Part shown: positions 52,966-64,000 of the stretch, piece by piece
How the letters are laid out: every line of letters begins with the position of its first letter
Numbering within the stretch: position 1 is the first letter of the stretch
NCBI RefSeq assembly: GCF_032362555.1
Contig: NC_083522.1
Span: 5,620,001-5,684,000, forward strand
Length of the DNA stretch: 64,000 bases
Reading direction: 5' to 3'
From: Amyelois transitella
Taxonomy: Eukaryota; Arthropoda; Insecta; Lepidoptera; Pyralidae
Position numbers and translations under genes: made by a program
The notes under the pieces: model-generated
The model's database searches: none
Told to the model about the DNA's origin: nothing
What the model saw: only the letters and a program-made list of their open reading frames with translations

Positions 52966-53823
52966 GAGATCTAGAGTCTACTCACATTGTTATAACCTTT
53001 TAGGAGACAATGTTAGGCATACAAAAATTTTTGTAAGATATGTTGTGGTTATGTGTATTAAGTCTGATTGCAATTGGCACTGACTATACTCGAGATTTCA
53101 ATCAAATGAGTAAACTATTGAAACTGAATTTAAATTTAGTCTCTGTATAAAAAAAGAAAACCAGATTTATCATTAGAAAAGAGAATCTGTTTAATATCTA
53201 TAACAATCTATCCTTATTGCTTTTATGTTATACATATATGTATATTATAGGCCTATAAATATGCATGAATCCCGTGCCTTCGCCAATTTGTTTTTTTTTT
53301 CTTTCCATTAGTTTACTTAATTTGATTGAAAATTAGGCTTTAATGTAATATTGCATACTTCTGTGATAACATGATTGTGTTTTATAAGAGAGTCGCTTAT
53401 CACATTTCTCAGTATATTGGATTAAAATGAACGTGAGATAACGCCAGTACACTATCAAGTCAAGATGTCATATTAAAAGTCTACTTTTCAAGAGATCACC
53501 ATCTCTTGCTTCATGCTTTTAAAACTCAAATTTTCAAATTTGAGCAATATGTGATTAAGGTTTTCAACCATAAAATAAAAATCCTGTCTAGGTCAGGTGC
53601 TCCTTTTAACATTGCCTATTGTTTAAGTATATTTACTTATATAGAGGCAGCTATGACTTCTAATTTATTTGTAACTAAAATTTAGATAAACATATTCTTT
53701 TTTATTTACCTATGTATCGGTATCAGGGTGTCTAATATTGTAACACTTCTACTAATACTTCAAATATTTAAGACATGTCAATGTTATCACAGAGGGTTTT
53801 TACTCTAGTTATCAATACTAACT

Positions 53824-53833
53824 AATAAATAAA
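53824..53833 (+). terminator. candidate polyadenylation signals of the LEPROT-like gene
   Basis: Overlapping AATAAA copies (AATAAATAAA) 860 bases after the stop. Another AATAAA stands at 55446. Without transcripts the true 3' end cannot be chosen. Confidence 0.35.
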
Positions 53834-54061
53834 GCTCTTTGAGCATAGACTGCTATGTTAATATATTTGATTAAAATTACATGGTTCGCTGGGAAACTGG
53901 ATTTGCATGATAAAATTTTCAGTACATTTTGTATGATTATAGAAAATATTAATTATGCTGAGGACTTGCATCGCATATAACACTATGTTCACGAAATCAT
54001 TTTGGTCAGAATCCAATGAAACATTTTTGAATGGTCACAAAAAAAAATATCTTTATACTTT

Positions 54062-54127
54062 ATGCATTATATGTATATTACACATTACACATACAGATGT
54101 GTAATGTGTAATATACATATAATGCAT
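54062..54127. repeat. perfect hairpin, 31-bp arms, 4-bp loop
   Basis: ATGCATTATATGTATATTAC then ACATTACACAT pairs without mismatch with its inverse across ACAG. It lies in the probable 3' UTR or downstream region of the LEPROT-like gene. A transcript would form a very stable stem. Confidence 0.85.
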
Positions 54128-55810
54128 GGAAGATTTGGCACTAGTTTTCTCTTTGCGTTGCCATGAAAACAAACTTATTGATTTGAGGTTACATGTATAT
54201 TTTTATGTATTAATGTAGATCTGCTAAATAATAGAGTGTACATCAGAAAGGATAAACGAAAATACAGACTATATAATTAAATTATTCAATTTATTTAATG
54301 AATCAAGGCTGGCATTTACAGAAAAATATTGTTTCAACCTAGAAGTGTAGGTGTTCCAAACTTCCATTTCAAGGGTTTATGGATTTATTTCATCTAATAA
54401 AGTTTATTCAATAATTAGAAATATAAATATAAGGAAATTATACGTATAAACATATTTTTTTATCTGAAAATTGTTATCTTTTATTTGAAAATAATTTTAT
54501 TTTTATTATCACTTAGAATATCTTAGCTACCAAAGCGTTAATAATACAATTGTAATAGAGAATTTTATTTTCAAATCTGAATTAAAGAGTGTAGGGTAAC
54601 AGTATCTGATTGTCATGATAACACATAATAGAATCTAAAATGTAAAGAAAGTAGATTATATTCTTAAAAAGCGCGGCGAGAAAGTGTCTTGTGTAATTTT
54701 ATATAGGCAATATTTAGACAATAGTAAAACTAAAATGTCTTAAACTTGATTTAAAATTTGCGTTTGTGTACGTATGCGTATGATTACACAAAATTCTTTT
54801 CATTTGAATATTTTTAAATAAAGGACAATACTGATAATTATAGTTACCGTACACTGTTTTGATTTCTAATTTCAAGGAAGTATGTTTTTAAGAGCCTGAT
54901 ATTAACTATCTCTTCTAGTAATTATAAAAAAAATTGTTCATGTTTACTTCGGGGAATGTTTTAGAAATATTATTATTCCTTTAATTCCATAGTAATAACT
55001 AAGCCTTTTTAGGGTTCTGTAGTAAAAGAGTCTTTATTAATTTGAAGTTTTTATGTTATCTAATTAACATACAAGTGTTAAAAAAATTATTAATATCATG
55101 TGAATAATTCTCTATCTGGTTGATTTTGCTGACTATACAAAGTAATAAATAGTAGGTATAGACATAATATTATGAGAGTCGTTTTAATAATTTTTCTTTT
55201 TATGAAACAACTTAAGAAGCTATTTGGTCAACTCTGAAATTACAGAACTATAAACAAAATTAATGCGTCAATTTAACAAAAATATATATTTTAAATGTAG
55301 ATACTTTTAATCGTATTGTTATTGTCTATATCGACTCTCATATTCAAGAGAAAGGGAACAGACTAACTCCTTTTCATAGGTAGTAGTTTAATTTGGTGTG
55401 TTAAATTACATTCCTGTAATTAAACATTGTAAATAATCCGGTCACAATAAAATATTATTAACTGCTTTATATTTTTGGTTTTTTATTTAAATAATATTTT
55501 TGTCCTTTTTTCAGATGACGGTCGTGCCACAATCTCGTATCACTCGTTCAGAGTATCTGATCTTCTTTTAATTGGGATTAATAGGACCTACATTTTTTTA
55601 AAAGTAATTTAAAATACATACAGTACCTAAGGAACTGTGTATATTTTAAACATTATTTTGGCTGTCGCCACAGAAAAGACTGTAATCCATACTAATAAAA
55701 AGAGATGATTTGTATATTGTTTGTACTTAACGAATAAAGCCAAAAATGACTGAACCCGATAGGCACAGATATAGAATAACACTTTCACGAATCACAGCAC
55801 AGGTACAGAT

Positions 55811-55953
55811 CCTGTAGCATAGCACGCGCGACGCCGTTTTAATCGCGCTAAAAACTATCGCTGTCCCGTTTCATTTCGTACCTAATAGAAAGCGAAACAG
55901 CCATAGATTTTCGTGCGATAAAAATGTCGCGCGTGCCATGCTTCTGGGGCAGG
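55811..55953. mobile_element. MITE family M2, complete copy
   Basis: CCTGTAGCATAGCACGCGCG, ACGCCGTTTTAATCGCG and, at the other end, GATAAAAATGTCGCGCGTGC, CATGCTTCTGGGGCAGG form long imperfect inverted arms like those at 43318-43465. Confidence 0.7.
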
Positions 55954-56069
55954 AATAGTTCTATAATCTTCACGGGAAGAGAAGCGACTGGCGAATGTTT
56001 TTTCTTCGCTATAAAATCAACATGCTCGCATTAGATGATTATTTTTCTATTCCTTTAGTCCTTTTACGT

Positions 56070-56130
56070 CAACTATGGGAGGGAGTTGGAGTAGTCCTAT
56101 TAATATAAGTCCCGGTAACCACACAGGAAA
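56070..56130 (-). repeat. SINE-like repeat S1, 5' head only
   Basis: GGGAGTTGGAGTAGTCCTAT and AAGTCCCGGTAACCACACAG are the inverted head of family S1 (compare 13080-13144). Confidence 0.45.
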
Positions 56131-56599
56131 TAAAATTAATGGGACTCCATATGGCCTCATAACCGAAGAAAATCTTAAGACACATTTAACCAACTAGATA
56201 TTTGTGTCTGCGTTTGTGTAGTAACTACCTACCTACCTATGTTTTCAAATCGGCGGCTCAAAGACATTTAGGCTATTTGACTGTATTAAAAATATACATT
56301 TCTTTTATGTCATCAGTCTTAATATTATTTTTTTGGAGCGATTTGTAATAACGCGAGATAAAAATATTGCATTATTTAAACAAAATCCGTCTCAGAAAAT
56401 TAGGTTTTTATATGCAGCTGTCACGTGACTAAAAACGATGGCTATTTCTATTATGACGTCAATAGGCTATTTGACTGTATTAAAAATATACATTTCTTTT
56501 ATGTCATCAGTCTTAATATTATTTTTTTAGAGCGATTTGTAATAACGCGAGATAAAAATATTGCATTATTTTAACAAAATCCGTCTCAGAAAATTAGGT

Positions 56600-56664
56600 T
56601 TTTTTATGCAGCTGTCACGTGACTAAAAACGAACGTGATTGGCTATTTCTATTATGACGTCAAT
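56600..56664 (+). promoter_or_regulatory. promoter-like cluster in the left block (E-box, CCAAT-type, CRE)
   Basis: CAGCTGTCACGTGACT contains an E-box palindrome CACGTG, followed by GTGATTGGCTATT (inverted CCAAT) and TATGACGTCAAT (CRE, TGACGTCA). The first left block (near 56416-56463) repeats the E-box and CRE but lacks the seven bases with ATTGG. The order and position upstream of the ATG at 56782 suggest an internal promoter of the element. Binding is inference. Confidence 0.4.
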
Positions 56665-56781
56665 TATCCATAAACAGACTGTGGATCGTACCGTAACCGT
56701 TCCTAGTGTTCGCTATTATTTTTCAAGATTTTATAAGTGTTTGATCGCTCAGGATTACTCAGATAACATAGGTATTTAATA

Positions 56782-56925
56782 ATGGAAACCAATTCCGCGA
56801 AAGCTGACAGTCGAAACCTACCAAAAGTGGACGCAATAATGGTTGGAAGAAGAAATCTGGATTGTCTTCTTCAAAGACAATCCAGATTTCTATGCTGCCG
56901 AACTGAAGAATGTGAAAACATCAAT
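56782..56925 (+). pseudogene. exon 1 of an element-encoded protein, copy 1, frame-shifted
   Basis: From ATG it reads METNSAKADSRNLPKVDAIM then VGRR. The following block makes sense only in another frame (FFKDNPDFYAAELKNVKTS) and ends at a GTAAGT donor at 56926. A 16-base segment between the two parts is the inverse of the sequence just after it, so it forms a hairpin and causes the shift. The text recalls N-termini of SWIM/YqaJ-type proteins common in insect repeats, from memory only. The second copy has the same lesion. Confidence 0.5.
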
Positions 56926-57489
56926 GTAAGTATATCTTGTTAACCACTGATCTTAGATCATGATCTGAAACCACTTCTTGCGAATATTCAAATCCATCGG
57001 TATAGAAAAAAACAGTTTCGTAGGAGATTTTATTGTTGTATTAGTGCATTGAGGCACTGCACAACATTTATAGGAACTCATTTTAATAATTTTCACACAT
57101 ATGACGTGGCACAAGTTAAATAAAATAAGAGAAAATCAAAACTTTTCGAAACACCAACAAGCTTTGTATGATATTTACACGAAATTTACGTCACTGCATG
57201 CCATAGCCGCCATATTGCTAAAAGTCGCGTTTTGGCGGCATATTTGAATGTTTCATTTTCTTTTTCGATTTTTTTTATAAAATAGCTATAATAAAGGCAG
57301 AAAAGTATTTTTGTAGGGCTCCTTATCAACAAATAAATACCCTAAGATAGTTTTTAGAACTTTGTCAAATAGCCTATTATCCATAAACAGACTGTGAATC
57401 GTACCGTTCCTTAGTGTTCGCTATTATTTTTCAAGATTTTATAAGTGTTTGATCGCTCAGGATTACTCAGATAACATAGGTATTTAATA

Positions 57490-57634
57490 ATGGTAACCAA
57501 TTCCGCGAAAGCTGACAGTCGAAACCTACCAAAAGTGGACGCAATAATGGTTGGAAGAAGTAATCTGGATTGTCTTCTTCAAAGACAATCCAGATTTCTA
57601 TGCTGCCGAACTGAGGAATGTGAAAACATCAATG
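57490..57634 (+). pseudogene. exon 1 of the same element protein, copy 2, frame-shifted
   Basis: The copy (ATGGTAACCAATTCCGCG...) differs from the first at few bases (Glu2 to Val, AGAAGA to AGAAGT near the hairpin, one Lys to Arg codon downstream). It carries the same 16-base inverted insertion and the same GTAAGT donor, so the insertion predates the duplication. Confidence 0.5.
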
Positions 57635-58490
57635 TAAGTATATCTTGGTAACCACTGATCTTAGATCATGATCTGAAACCACTTCTTGCGAATATTCAAA
57701 TCCATCGGCATAGAAAAAAACAGTTTCGTAGGAGATTTTATTGTTGTATTAGTGCATTCAGGCACTGCACAACATTTAAAGGACTCATTTTAATAATTTT
57801 CACACATATGACGTGGCACAAGTTAAATAAAACAAGAGAAAATCAAAACTATTCGAAACACCAACAAGCTTTGTATGATATTTACACGAAATTTACGTCA
57901 CTGCATGCCATGGCCGCCATATTGCTAAAAGTCGCGTTTTGGCGGCATATTTGAATATTTCATTTTCTTTTTCGATTTTTTAATAAAATAGCTGTAATAA
58001 AGGCAGAAAAGTATTTTTGTAGGGCTCCTTATAAATAAATAAATACCCTAAGATAGTTTTTAGAACTTTGTCAAATAGCCTATTACCTACAAAATTTACC
58101 TTGCTAAGGCGTCATTTTGGTCGATTACGTTCGGTTATCATTATCGTACTAATATGGCCTTCTCCGCACATTGTATGTACCTAAAATACTAAATAAGTAT
58201 CGTTTTTGAGCTCTGATTATAAATAAATTGTTTACAATTTAATGAATCCCTCGTTCCCAGTCATTCCCATTATTTCAATAGCCATATTTGTGTATAAATG
58301 AAAGCGTTTAGTTTGTGTACTAAATGGTACACGAAGATGAAACAAAACGTATATATTAATCATCTTTCGCTGTTTGACGTTTACCAACCAAATGTCAAAA
58401 TACTGTTTTACTTTACCGCACCCAGAAATTTTTTGAACCATTATTATTAATATTTTGTGTGTTTTGGTATAATATTATTTACGTTCAATC

Positions 58491-59744
58491 ATGGATCATT
58501 TACCTGCCTGTATTATAGACGTAGGCACTGGCTACACAAAGTTGGGGTTCGCTGGCAATAAGGAACCGCAATTCATCATACCATCAGCCATTGCGATAAA
58601 AGAAACTGCCAAAGTAGGCGATCAGAGTACACGACGTATGACGAAAGCCGTAGAAGATTTAGACTTCTTTATAGGTGATGAAGCATTTGACGCCACCGGG
58701 TATTCTGTGAAGTATCCCGTACGCCACGGATTAGTGGAAGATTGGGACTTAATGGAGAGGTACATAGAGCAATGTATCTTCAAATATTTGAGGGCCGAGC
58801 CTGAAGATCATCACTTTCTGCTTACCGAGCCCCCTTTGAACACTCCTGAGAACAGAGAGTATTTAGCAGAGATAATGTTTGAATCATTTAATGTGCCAGG
58901 TCTGTACATAGCTGTGCAAGCTATGTTAGCTCTTGCTGCATCGTGGAAGTCACGAGCTCCTGCACAGCGTACTTTTACAGGCATCGTGGTGGACAGCGGA
59001 GATGGTGTAACCCATATTGTGCCAGTGGCAGAAGGTTATGTTATTGGATCTTGTATAAAACACATTCCCGTAGCAGGAAGAAATATCACTTCATTTATCC
59101 AGTCCCTGCTTCGTGAACGTGAGGTTGGTATCCCACCAGAACAAAGTTTGGAAACTGCAAAGGCAATCAAAGAGAGGTACAGTTACATTTGCCCTGATAT
59201 TGCTAAAGAGTTTGCTAAATATGATTCTGATCCTGCTAAATGGATGAAGAAGTACACAGGAGTAAATGCTATAACAAAGAACCCATTCACAGTTGATGTT
59301 GGCTATGAAAGATTCTTAGGGCCTGAGATTTTCTTTCATCCAGAGTTCTCGAACCCAGATTTTACTGTGCCGTTGAATGAAATGGTGGATGAGGTCATAC
59401 AGTCTTGCCCAATTGATGTGCGAAGAGGGCTTTATGGAAATATTGTTTTGTCAGGAGGGTCTACAATGTTCCGTGACTTTGGGAGAAGACTACAAAGAGA
59501 TATTAAAAGGACGGTAGATGCTAGATTGAAGATGTCTACTATGTTATCGGAAGGGCGTATAACACCAACACCTATCGATGTGCAGGTGATTTCCCACTAC
59601 ATGCAGCGCTATGCTGTTTGGTTTGGAGGAAGTATGCTGGGTTCTACACCAGAGTTCTATCAAGTGTGTCATACAAAACAAGCATACATGGAGTATGGTC
59701 CGAGCATCTGTAGACACAATCCAGTTTTTGGCACTATGACATAA
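58491..59744 (+). CDS. Arp3: Actin-related protein 3 (Arp3), uninterrupted reading frame
   Basis: Arp3 is one of the two actin-like subunits of the Arp2/3 complex that nucleates branched actin filaments in the cytoplasm. The single frame codes for 417 residues; animal Arp3 has about 418. The nucleotide-binding signatures are present: [14 protein letters not shown] near residues 10-23, [20 protein letters not shown] near 166-185 and [19 protein letters not shown] in the C-terminal third, with [20 protein letters not shown] near the end. The start [12 protein letters not shown] matches the family. The coding part has no intron here, and no poly(A) tract or flanking duplication of a retrocopy was noticed. 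The AATAAA is at 60040. The frame is intact, so the gene is probably functional. Confidence 0.97.
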   Translation: MDHLPACIIDVGTGYTKLGFAGNKEPQFIIPSAIAIKETAKVGDQSTRRMTKAVEDLDFFIGDEAFDATGYSVKYPVRHGLVEDWDLMERYIEQCIFKYLRAEPEDHHFLLTEPPLNTPENREYLAEIMFESFNVPGLYIAVQAMLALAASWKSRAPAQRTFTGIVVDSGDGVTHIVPVAEGYVIGSCIKHIPVAGRNITSFIQSLLREREVGIPPEQSLETAKAIKERYSYICPDIAKEFAKYDSDPAKWMKKYTGVNAITKNPFTVDVGYERFLGPEIFFHPEFSNPDFTVPLNEMVDEVIQSCPIDVRRGLYGNIVLSGGSTMFRDFGRRLQRDIKRTVDARLKMSTMLSEGRITPTPIDVQVISHYMQRYAVWFGGSMLGSTPEFYQVCHTKQAYMEYGPSICRHNPVFGTMT

Positions 59745-60039
59745 AATCAGATTAACTCAGTATTAAGTAAAATTATGAATTTATAATTTTTATGTACCAT
59801 TTTATGCCTGTTACTCTAAGTATGTTGCTTTTAATAGATTTATGTAAGTTTGAAGACTGACCCTTTATAACTGATATGAATTAACATTGCACAACTTTGA
59901 TTTAGGTCAGTATTGTAATTAATTTTGATGTGACATAAGGTATAATTTTTAATTTTTTATTTCTATATGGATGGCTGGATCACATATTAAATTTAAGCAT
60001 TTAACATTGCATTCCAGCAGTTAACCAAATATAGTCTTC

Positions 60040-60045
60040 AATAAA
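60040..60045 (+). terminator. polyadenylation signal of Arp3
   Basis: AATAAA, 296 bases after the stop codon, in an AT-rich 3' UTR. Confidence 0.6.
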
Positions 60046-60049
60046 TATT

Positions 60050-62990
60050 TTAAAAATACAGTTACATTTTATTTCTCACAATTTTTTAAGATTACTATTT
60101 CTATTTTATAAGCATTAGTAATATCAAACAGAGTATGACTGACGTATAGTATGTATTTTGTTGTCAAATTAGCATTGTCAATCTCTCAGCCACAGCAGCT
60201 GCAGACTGGAACACTACTTCAATCCAGAAGTCATGTACAGGAAATTACAGAGTAGTGCTATCTAGATTGGCTATACATTTAGTTTTTATGATTGAAGCTC
60301 TATGGCTTATGGCTCTGCATCTCAATGAATAATATACGTCATCATCCTCCTGGAGTTAGTCCCGGTTTTGTCATTTCTGGAGACCTGTGACCACAAATTT
60401 AGATTGGTAGATTTTTACATGATCTTACATGACCTTAGTAACATTTGCGGGAGAATCTTAACCTTCCGAATACGGAAACTTATCATAATAGTTATGATGG
60501 CTTTGCATTTGATCTACTTTATAATTCTCGTCCTATAAACTAAGACAAAAGAATATGTAACAAATACATGAGTAACATATTGTAATGTAAAAAAAAAAAA
60601 CATTCCGCAAGAAAAGTATCTACAATCTTTTTAAAATAAAAAGCGCACGTCTCAAATCAAAGGATGCAGTGCAGTGTCAACGTTGTTCTTTTCATTCAGA
60701 CCTCTAATTAATGTGCACTAAGTAGGTACCTATTCATAAACATGTGGTAGGAGACTGCTGAGATAGGGCTGACAAATTCATAGAAATGTGATTCATAAAT
60801 TTAAAAAAAATCTAACTGTGCGTCGGGGCTTGTCTCCACTGGGAATTTCACATCCACATTTATGATCCTTTATTTGCAAAATATTAGATTCTTACGACAA
60901 AATATATTAGTAGAAAAAAATGTGAAGTTAGAGAATTTCGTCCCATCTTCCGTAAAAGAGGAAACCATTAAATATTTACCTAGGTATTCAAAACAATTAC
61001 ATAACCGAACTCTTTATACGTTAACAATTTTAAAAATACCAAACAACCAATGAATAACCAAAATGCACAGCCTTTTTTGACGGAAATTATTTCCAGCAGT
61101 TTTGTATACTACTATCATAATAAGTTTCTTAATATAAAGTGAGTAATTATTTCTTTCAATAGTATTAAAGGTACATTACCCTGGTTGTCTGCTTCATAAC
61201 CCTACAGCTTCTATGTTGCGAATTACCAGGTGAATGCCTAGCCTATTACGTGTTTTTCACAAAGGCAACCCTAATTAGTCTGCAGCTAGGCTCGTACGAG
61301 GGATTTGCTGGAAACACACAAAAGGGCCAATTCCCGAACGAACCGTGCTGATTGCCACGGTTGCAAGTTCATATTAGAACGGCATGAATGATTTACCGAT
61401 TTCGAAAAGTTGTGTTTTCGATTTATGTGTATTTTACTCAGGTTTGCGCTTGCGATTTTTAGCGATCAGTATTTTTCTCAACTATTTCTAATGCCATTTC
61501 CAAAACTTTCTTAACGGACCTACCAACTTACTTATAACAATAAATTCCATTAAATTCTGAATAATTAAGTATTCTTTCAACACTTTATGGTTACATCTCT
61601 GAATCTCCATTCTGAAATGAATAATAATCATGAACTAATTTGATATATTTAATACTAAGGGCGACCTTTGAGTCTTTATGACTATTGGGTCTGTCTATAT
61701 GCATACTAATTTAATACGTCATCAGCAATTCGAGTCAGCGTCTTTTTTCAAACTCTCTTGCCAAGTATTGCAAGAATGGGTAACTTGGTTCTAGTTGTAC
61801 AAAGTTACGTAGGTAGGTAACACACGCCACAAGTTGGGAAAAGTAAATACTGGAGTTCTTTGCGAATCGAAGGAGGCGTGCTGCGGTAATAGGAAATGTT
61901 GGGAACTCTTAAAGACGGGACAAGTGCTCCTAGTTCCGAGAGCACCAGTTTATAATCTTTTTTTTTTAATTCCCGACGAAAAATACGACACGGTTTTAAA
62001 AGTTTGACTTGTCTTATCTGGCTGTCTGTCTATGTGTATCTGACTATGGCATCTTAGCTCCCGAACGGATGAAAATATGTCTTTTTTATTTGAAAGTTGA
62101 ATTAACTTGGGAGTGTTATCAGCTGGAAATCGGTTAAAGATACTCGCCGCCACAAAATATTAGGTTTATAAGTGGTAGATATGATTAATTACTCACAAGC
62201 AACAAAATACCTAGTAAGTACTTAATCATTGCTAGCTCGCGCAGTAGATGCGTTAGGTCGAGCCAATTACAAGTGCAACCATTGTTGGTCTCGCCCTCCA
62301 TTGCGCCCGGGGCTCGTTGTATTATGAGAATTTTAATTATACAAAACAGCTCGTATCGTTTTTCGGAATAAACGGTAGAAGCTTAATTATTGTTGCATCA
62401 TATTTAATTTGATCAATGTACTTTTTTCTAAAGTTTCGTTTTTATATTGTACTAGCTTTGAAAATTATGTCGTTCATCCGCTCTGCCTTCACCTGACCTC
62501 AATGGCCAGTTTTAGATCGGTCCGAAATATCCACCTGAAATCAATAACCAACCGTCTTTCGGATATAGTGTGGTTTACGTTATTTTATGGACTAGCGGAC
62601 TTGTGTACCTATGTGTAGTTTTGTTTGGGCATTCCAGAATCTCAAACATCTACAGAATTTCAAACATTTGATGTTTTTTGTGTTGTGGGATATTAATAAG
62701 TATTTATAAAATGGAACTTCATGAAATAATGTTCATTAGCAGAAGTCATAGAACAAACATTTCGTAATGGTAAATGAAACATTATGGGATGAAATTTAAC
62801 AAATTAATTAATTTTAATATATTTTTTAACGCAACATGTGGTAGTAACTAACATACCTTTAACATTTATATCTCGATTCTAAATAATCTACATAAAATTT
62901 TAAAGGCCGAGATAAATTCTTGTCAAGTATTTTAATTTAATAAAAAATGCAATAATCGTGATCATATATTCCTAGAAAGTGGATTAGCTA
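60050..62990. other. intergenic stretch downstream of Arp3
   Basis: No gene is recognised. GC-richer pieces near 61270-61380 and 62225-62320 have no convincing frame or splice signals. Confidence 0.4.
60345..60400 (+). repeat. retroelement tail fragment
   Basis: CATCCTCCTGGAGTTAGTCC, CGGTTTTGTCATTTCTGGAG: same motif family as 7403, 22054 and 38160. Confidence 0.45.
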
Positions 62991-62999
62991 GTTAGATAC

Positions 63000-63235
63000 T
63001 ATATCCGCGGAAGCTTTCATGTCCTTGACATAGTGGACAAAATGACGCTAGGCCCAGGTAGAAGGGGCAGACTGAAAAGATCTTGGCTGGACGTCGCAAA
63101 AGATGACATGCGAGCCAATGGACTGAAATCCGAGAACGCTGAAAATCGGACTAAGTGGGGAGAGAAAAGTCGGAAGGCGGACCCCGGGCCCCGAACACTT
63201 CTGTGGAGGGAGCAACCGTGAACACGCAGAGATGA
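63000..63235 (+). pseudogene. LINE reverse-transcriptase C-terminal fragment
   Basis: The frame from about 63033 reads GPGRRGRLKRSWLDVAKDDM, then RANGLKSENAENRTKWGEKS and RKADPGP. The series GR-K-SWLD, D-DM/L-ANGL, DR/NRTKW and KADP is the usual end of RTE-type reverse-transcriptase proteins in insects. The 5' part is missing. A related copy lies at 46280-46490. Confidence 0.75.
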
Positions 63236-63239
63236 AAGA

Positions 63240-64000
63240 GAGACAAATACCTATAAGTAATAAATGAGTCCATACTTTGAATTTCAAGGACAATGTCAAG
63301 ACAAATTACTTACAATATCTACCATCGATTGTACCTTTAGCTATGTCTCCCAAATAATATTACGATTGTCCCGATAAGTCCCGGAATCCAACAATTCCAT
63401 TACAGGAGTACTTCCGCATCATTTGTTATACTAATCATTTTGGACGAGGGTGCCGACTTGATGGATTATGTCCCAGGGACTCCTAGGGATCAGGGCGTAC
63501 ATCTGTTCCTTAATAGGAAAAATAATACGCGTCTTAAGGAAGAAGACTTCCATTCATTTATTTTTGCCAAGGATTTTTTTTTATTTAAAGTAATGCCGAT
63601 ATTTTTTTTATAAAAATGTTATGTCATAAATGTTAAAGATTCCGAATATCAATATTAGATTTAAGCTGTCACATGTAATTTACCAAATTGTATATATCAT
63701 CATCTTCTTTCTAGCGTACGACATCCAAGCGGTGAAGACTTTACAATAATGGCTGTGCAATATACAGCCACTTACAAGTTTCAGTCATAACTTTAGAATT
63801 TGAAAAATCATACTGTTACCATCGGTCCTAATTGCGTAGGTACTCTTCGTTCCAGAGAGAAGCCCGCGGTCGACCGGTGACCACGATCTTGGGTAAAGTT
63901 CAGTTTTACAGGAATCGATTCCTGTATTCCGATCGATCGGGAAGTTATACCTATTGGTTATGGTTGTGTTGTACATATCCAATTGCCTGAATCTGCAAAT
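63240..64000. other. intergenic end of window
   Basis: AT-rich with small GC-richer spots (near 63860-63950). Nothing supportable. Confidence 0.4.

Larger units (their letters stand above)
52970..56065. other. 3' UTR and intergenic stretch
   Basis: It is AT-rich with no long frame. A strong pyrimidine-rich acceptor (GTCCTTTTTTCAG) at 55514 precedes an ATG with 18 codons (MTVVPQSRITRSEYLIFF, stop), which could be a noncoding or alternative last exon. A MITE M2 copy is at 55811-55953. The rest shows nothing. Confidence 0.4.
56270..58081 (+). mobile_element. compound DNA-transposon-like element with two duplicated blocks
   Basis: The left end AGGCTATTTGAC (56270, and again 56464) is inverted at the right ends as GTCAAATAGCCT (57364-57375 and 58070-58081). 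The left block of about 195-200 bp is present twice in tandem (56270-56463 and 56464-56664). The interior plus right end of about 710 bp is also present twice (56665-57377 and 57378-58084). Copies are about 95 percent or more alike by eye, so the duplications are fairly young. A small open frame starts at 56782 and again in the second copy. The superfamily is unknown. It ends about 400 bp upstream of Arp3. Confidence 0.8.

Noticed and set aside
58232..58441. 69-codon minus-strand frame just upstream of Arp3.
   Set aside because: It covers the Arp3 promoter and leader region and shows no domain.

Overview
The window reads as insect nuclear DNA, most probably from a moth or butterfly (Lepidoptera). 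The basis is the AT-rich composition, introns of a few hundred bases to several kilobases, piggyBac-family elements flanked by TTAA, a tRNA-derived SINE and ATGT-tailed repeats of lepidopteran type, and RTE-like LINE fragments. The species cannot be fixed from the sequence alone. No operons, CRISPR arrays, rRNA or functional tRNA genes were seen.

Layout. (1) 1-16.7 kb holds the 5' part of a minus-strand gene for a secreted or membrane-anchored cysteine-rich protein, possibly shavenoid-like. Two coding exons (1189-1335 and 1844-2000) join in phase, a 5' UTR reaches a good acceptor at 2111, and a candidate untranslated first exon lies at 16440-16720. The rest of the gene runs off the left edge. 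A piggyBac-like element with TTAA flanks sits 37 bp upstream of that acceptor. (2) 16.7-44.3 kb is gene-poor, with scattered SINE, MITE and LINE fragments, a second piggyBac relic (24354-24855), several hairpins, and a few GC-rich or open stretches that could be exons but are not identified. (3) 44.7-49.0 kb is a complete six-exon RNA polymerase subunit RPB5 (RPABC1) gene on the minus strand. (4) 50.5-53.0 kb is a complete LEPROT/Vps55-family membrane protein gene on the plus strand, divergent from RPB5. A 644-bp hAT-type MITE with an 8-bp target duplication lies in the shared upstream region. (5) 56.3-58.1 kb is a compound, internally duplicated DNA-transposon-like structure. (6) 58.5-60.0 kb is Arp3 in one uninterrupted 417-codon frame. 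(7) 60-64 kb is intergenic with a LINE reverse-transcriptase tail at 63.0-63.2 kb.

The three complete genes are housekeeping genes with unrelated jobs (transcription, endosomal sorting, actin nucleation), and no pathway links them. The most unusual observation is that the LEPROT-like reading frame cannot be joined by its obvious splice sites. It becomes exact if a single G at 50699, flanked by a good acceptor and donor, is spliced as a one-nucleotide exon. A one-base error at the next acceptor is the main alternative. No wholly new biological system was recognised.
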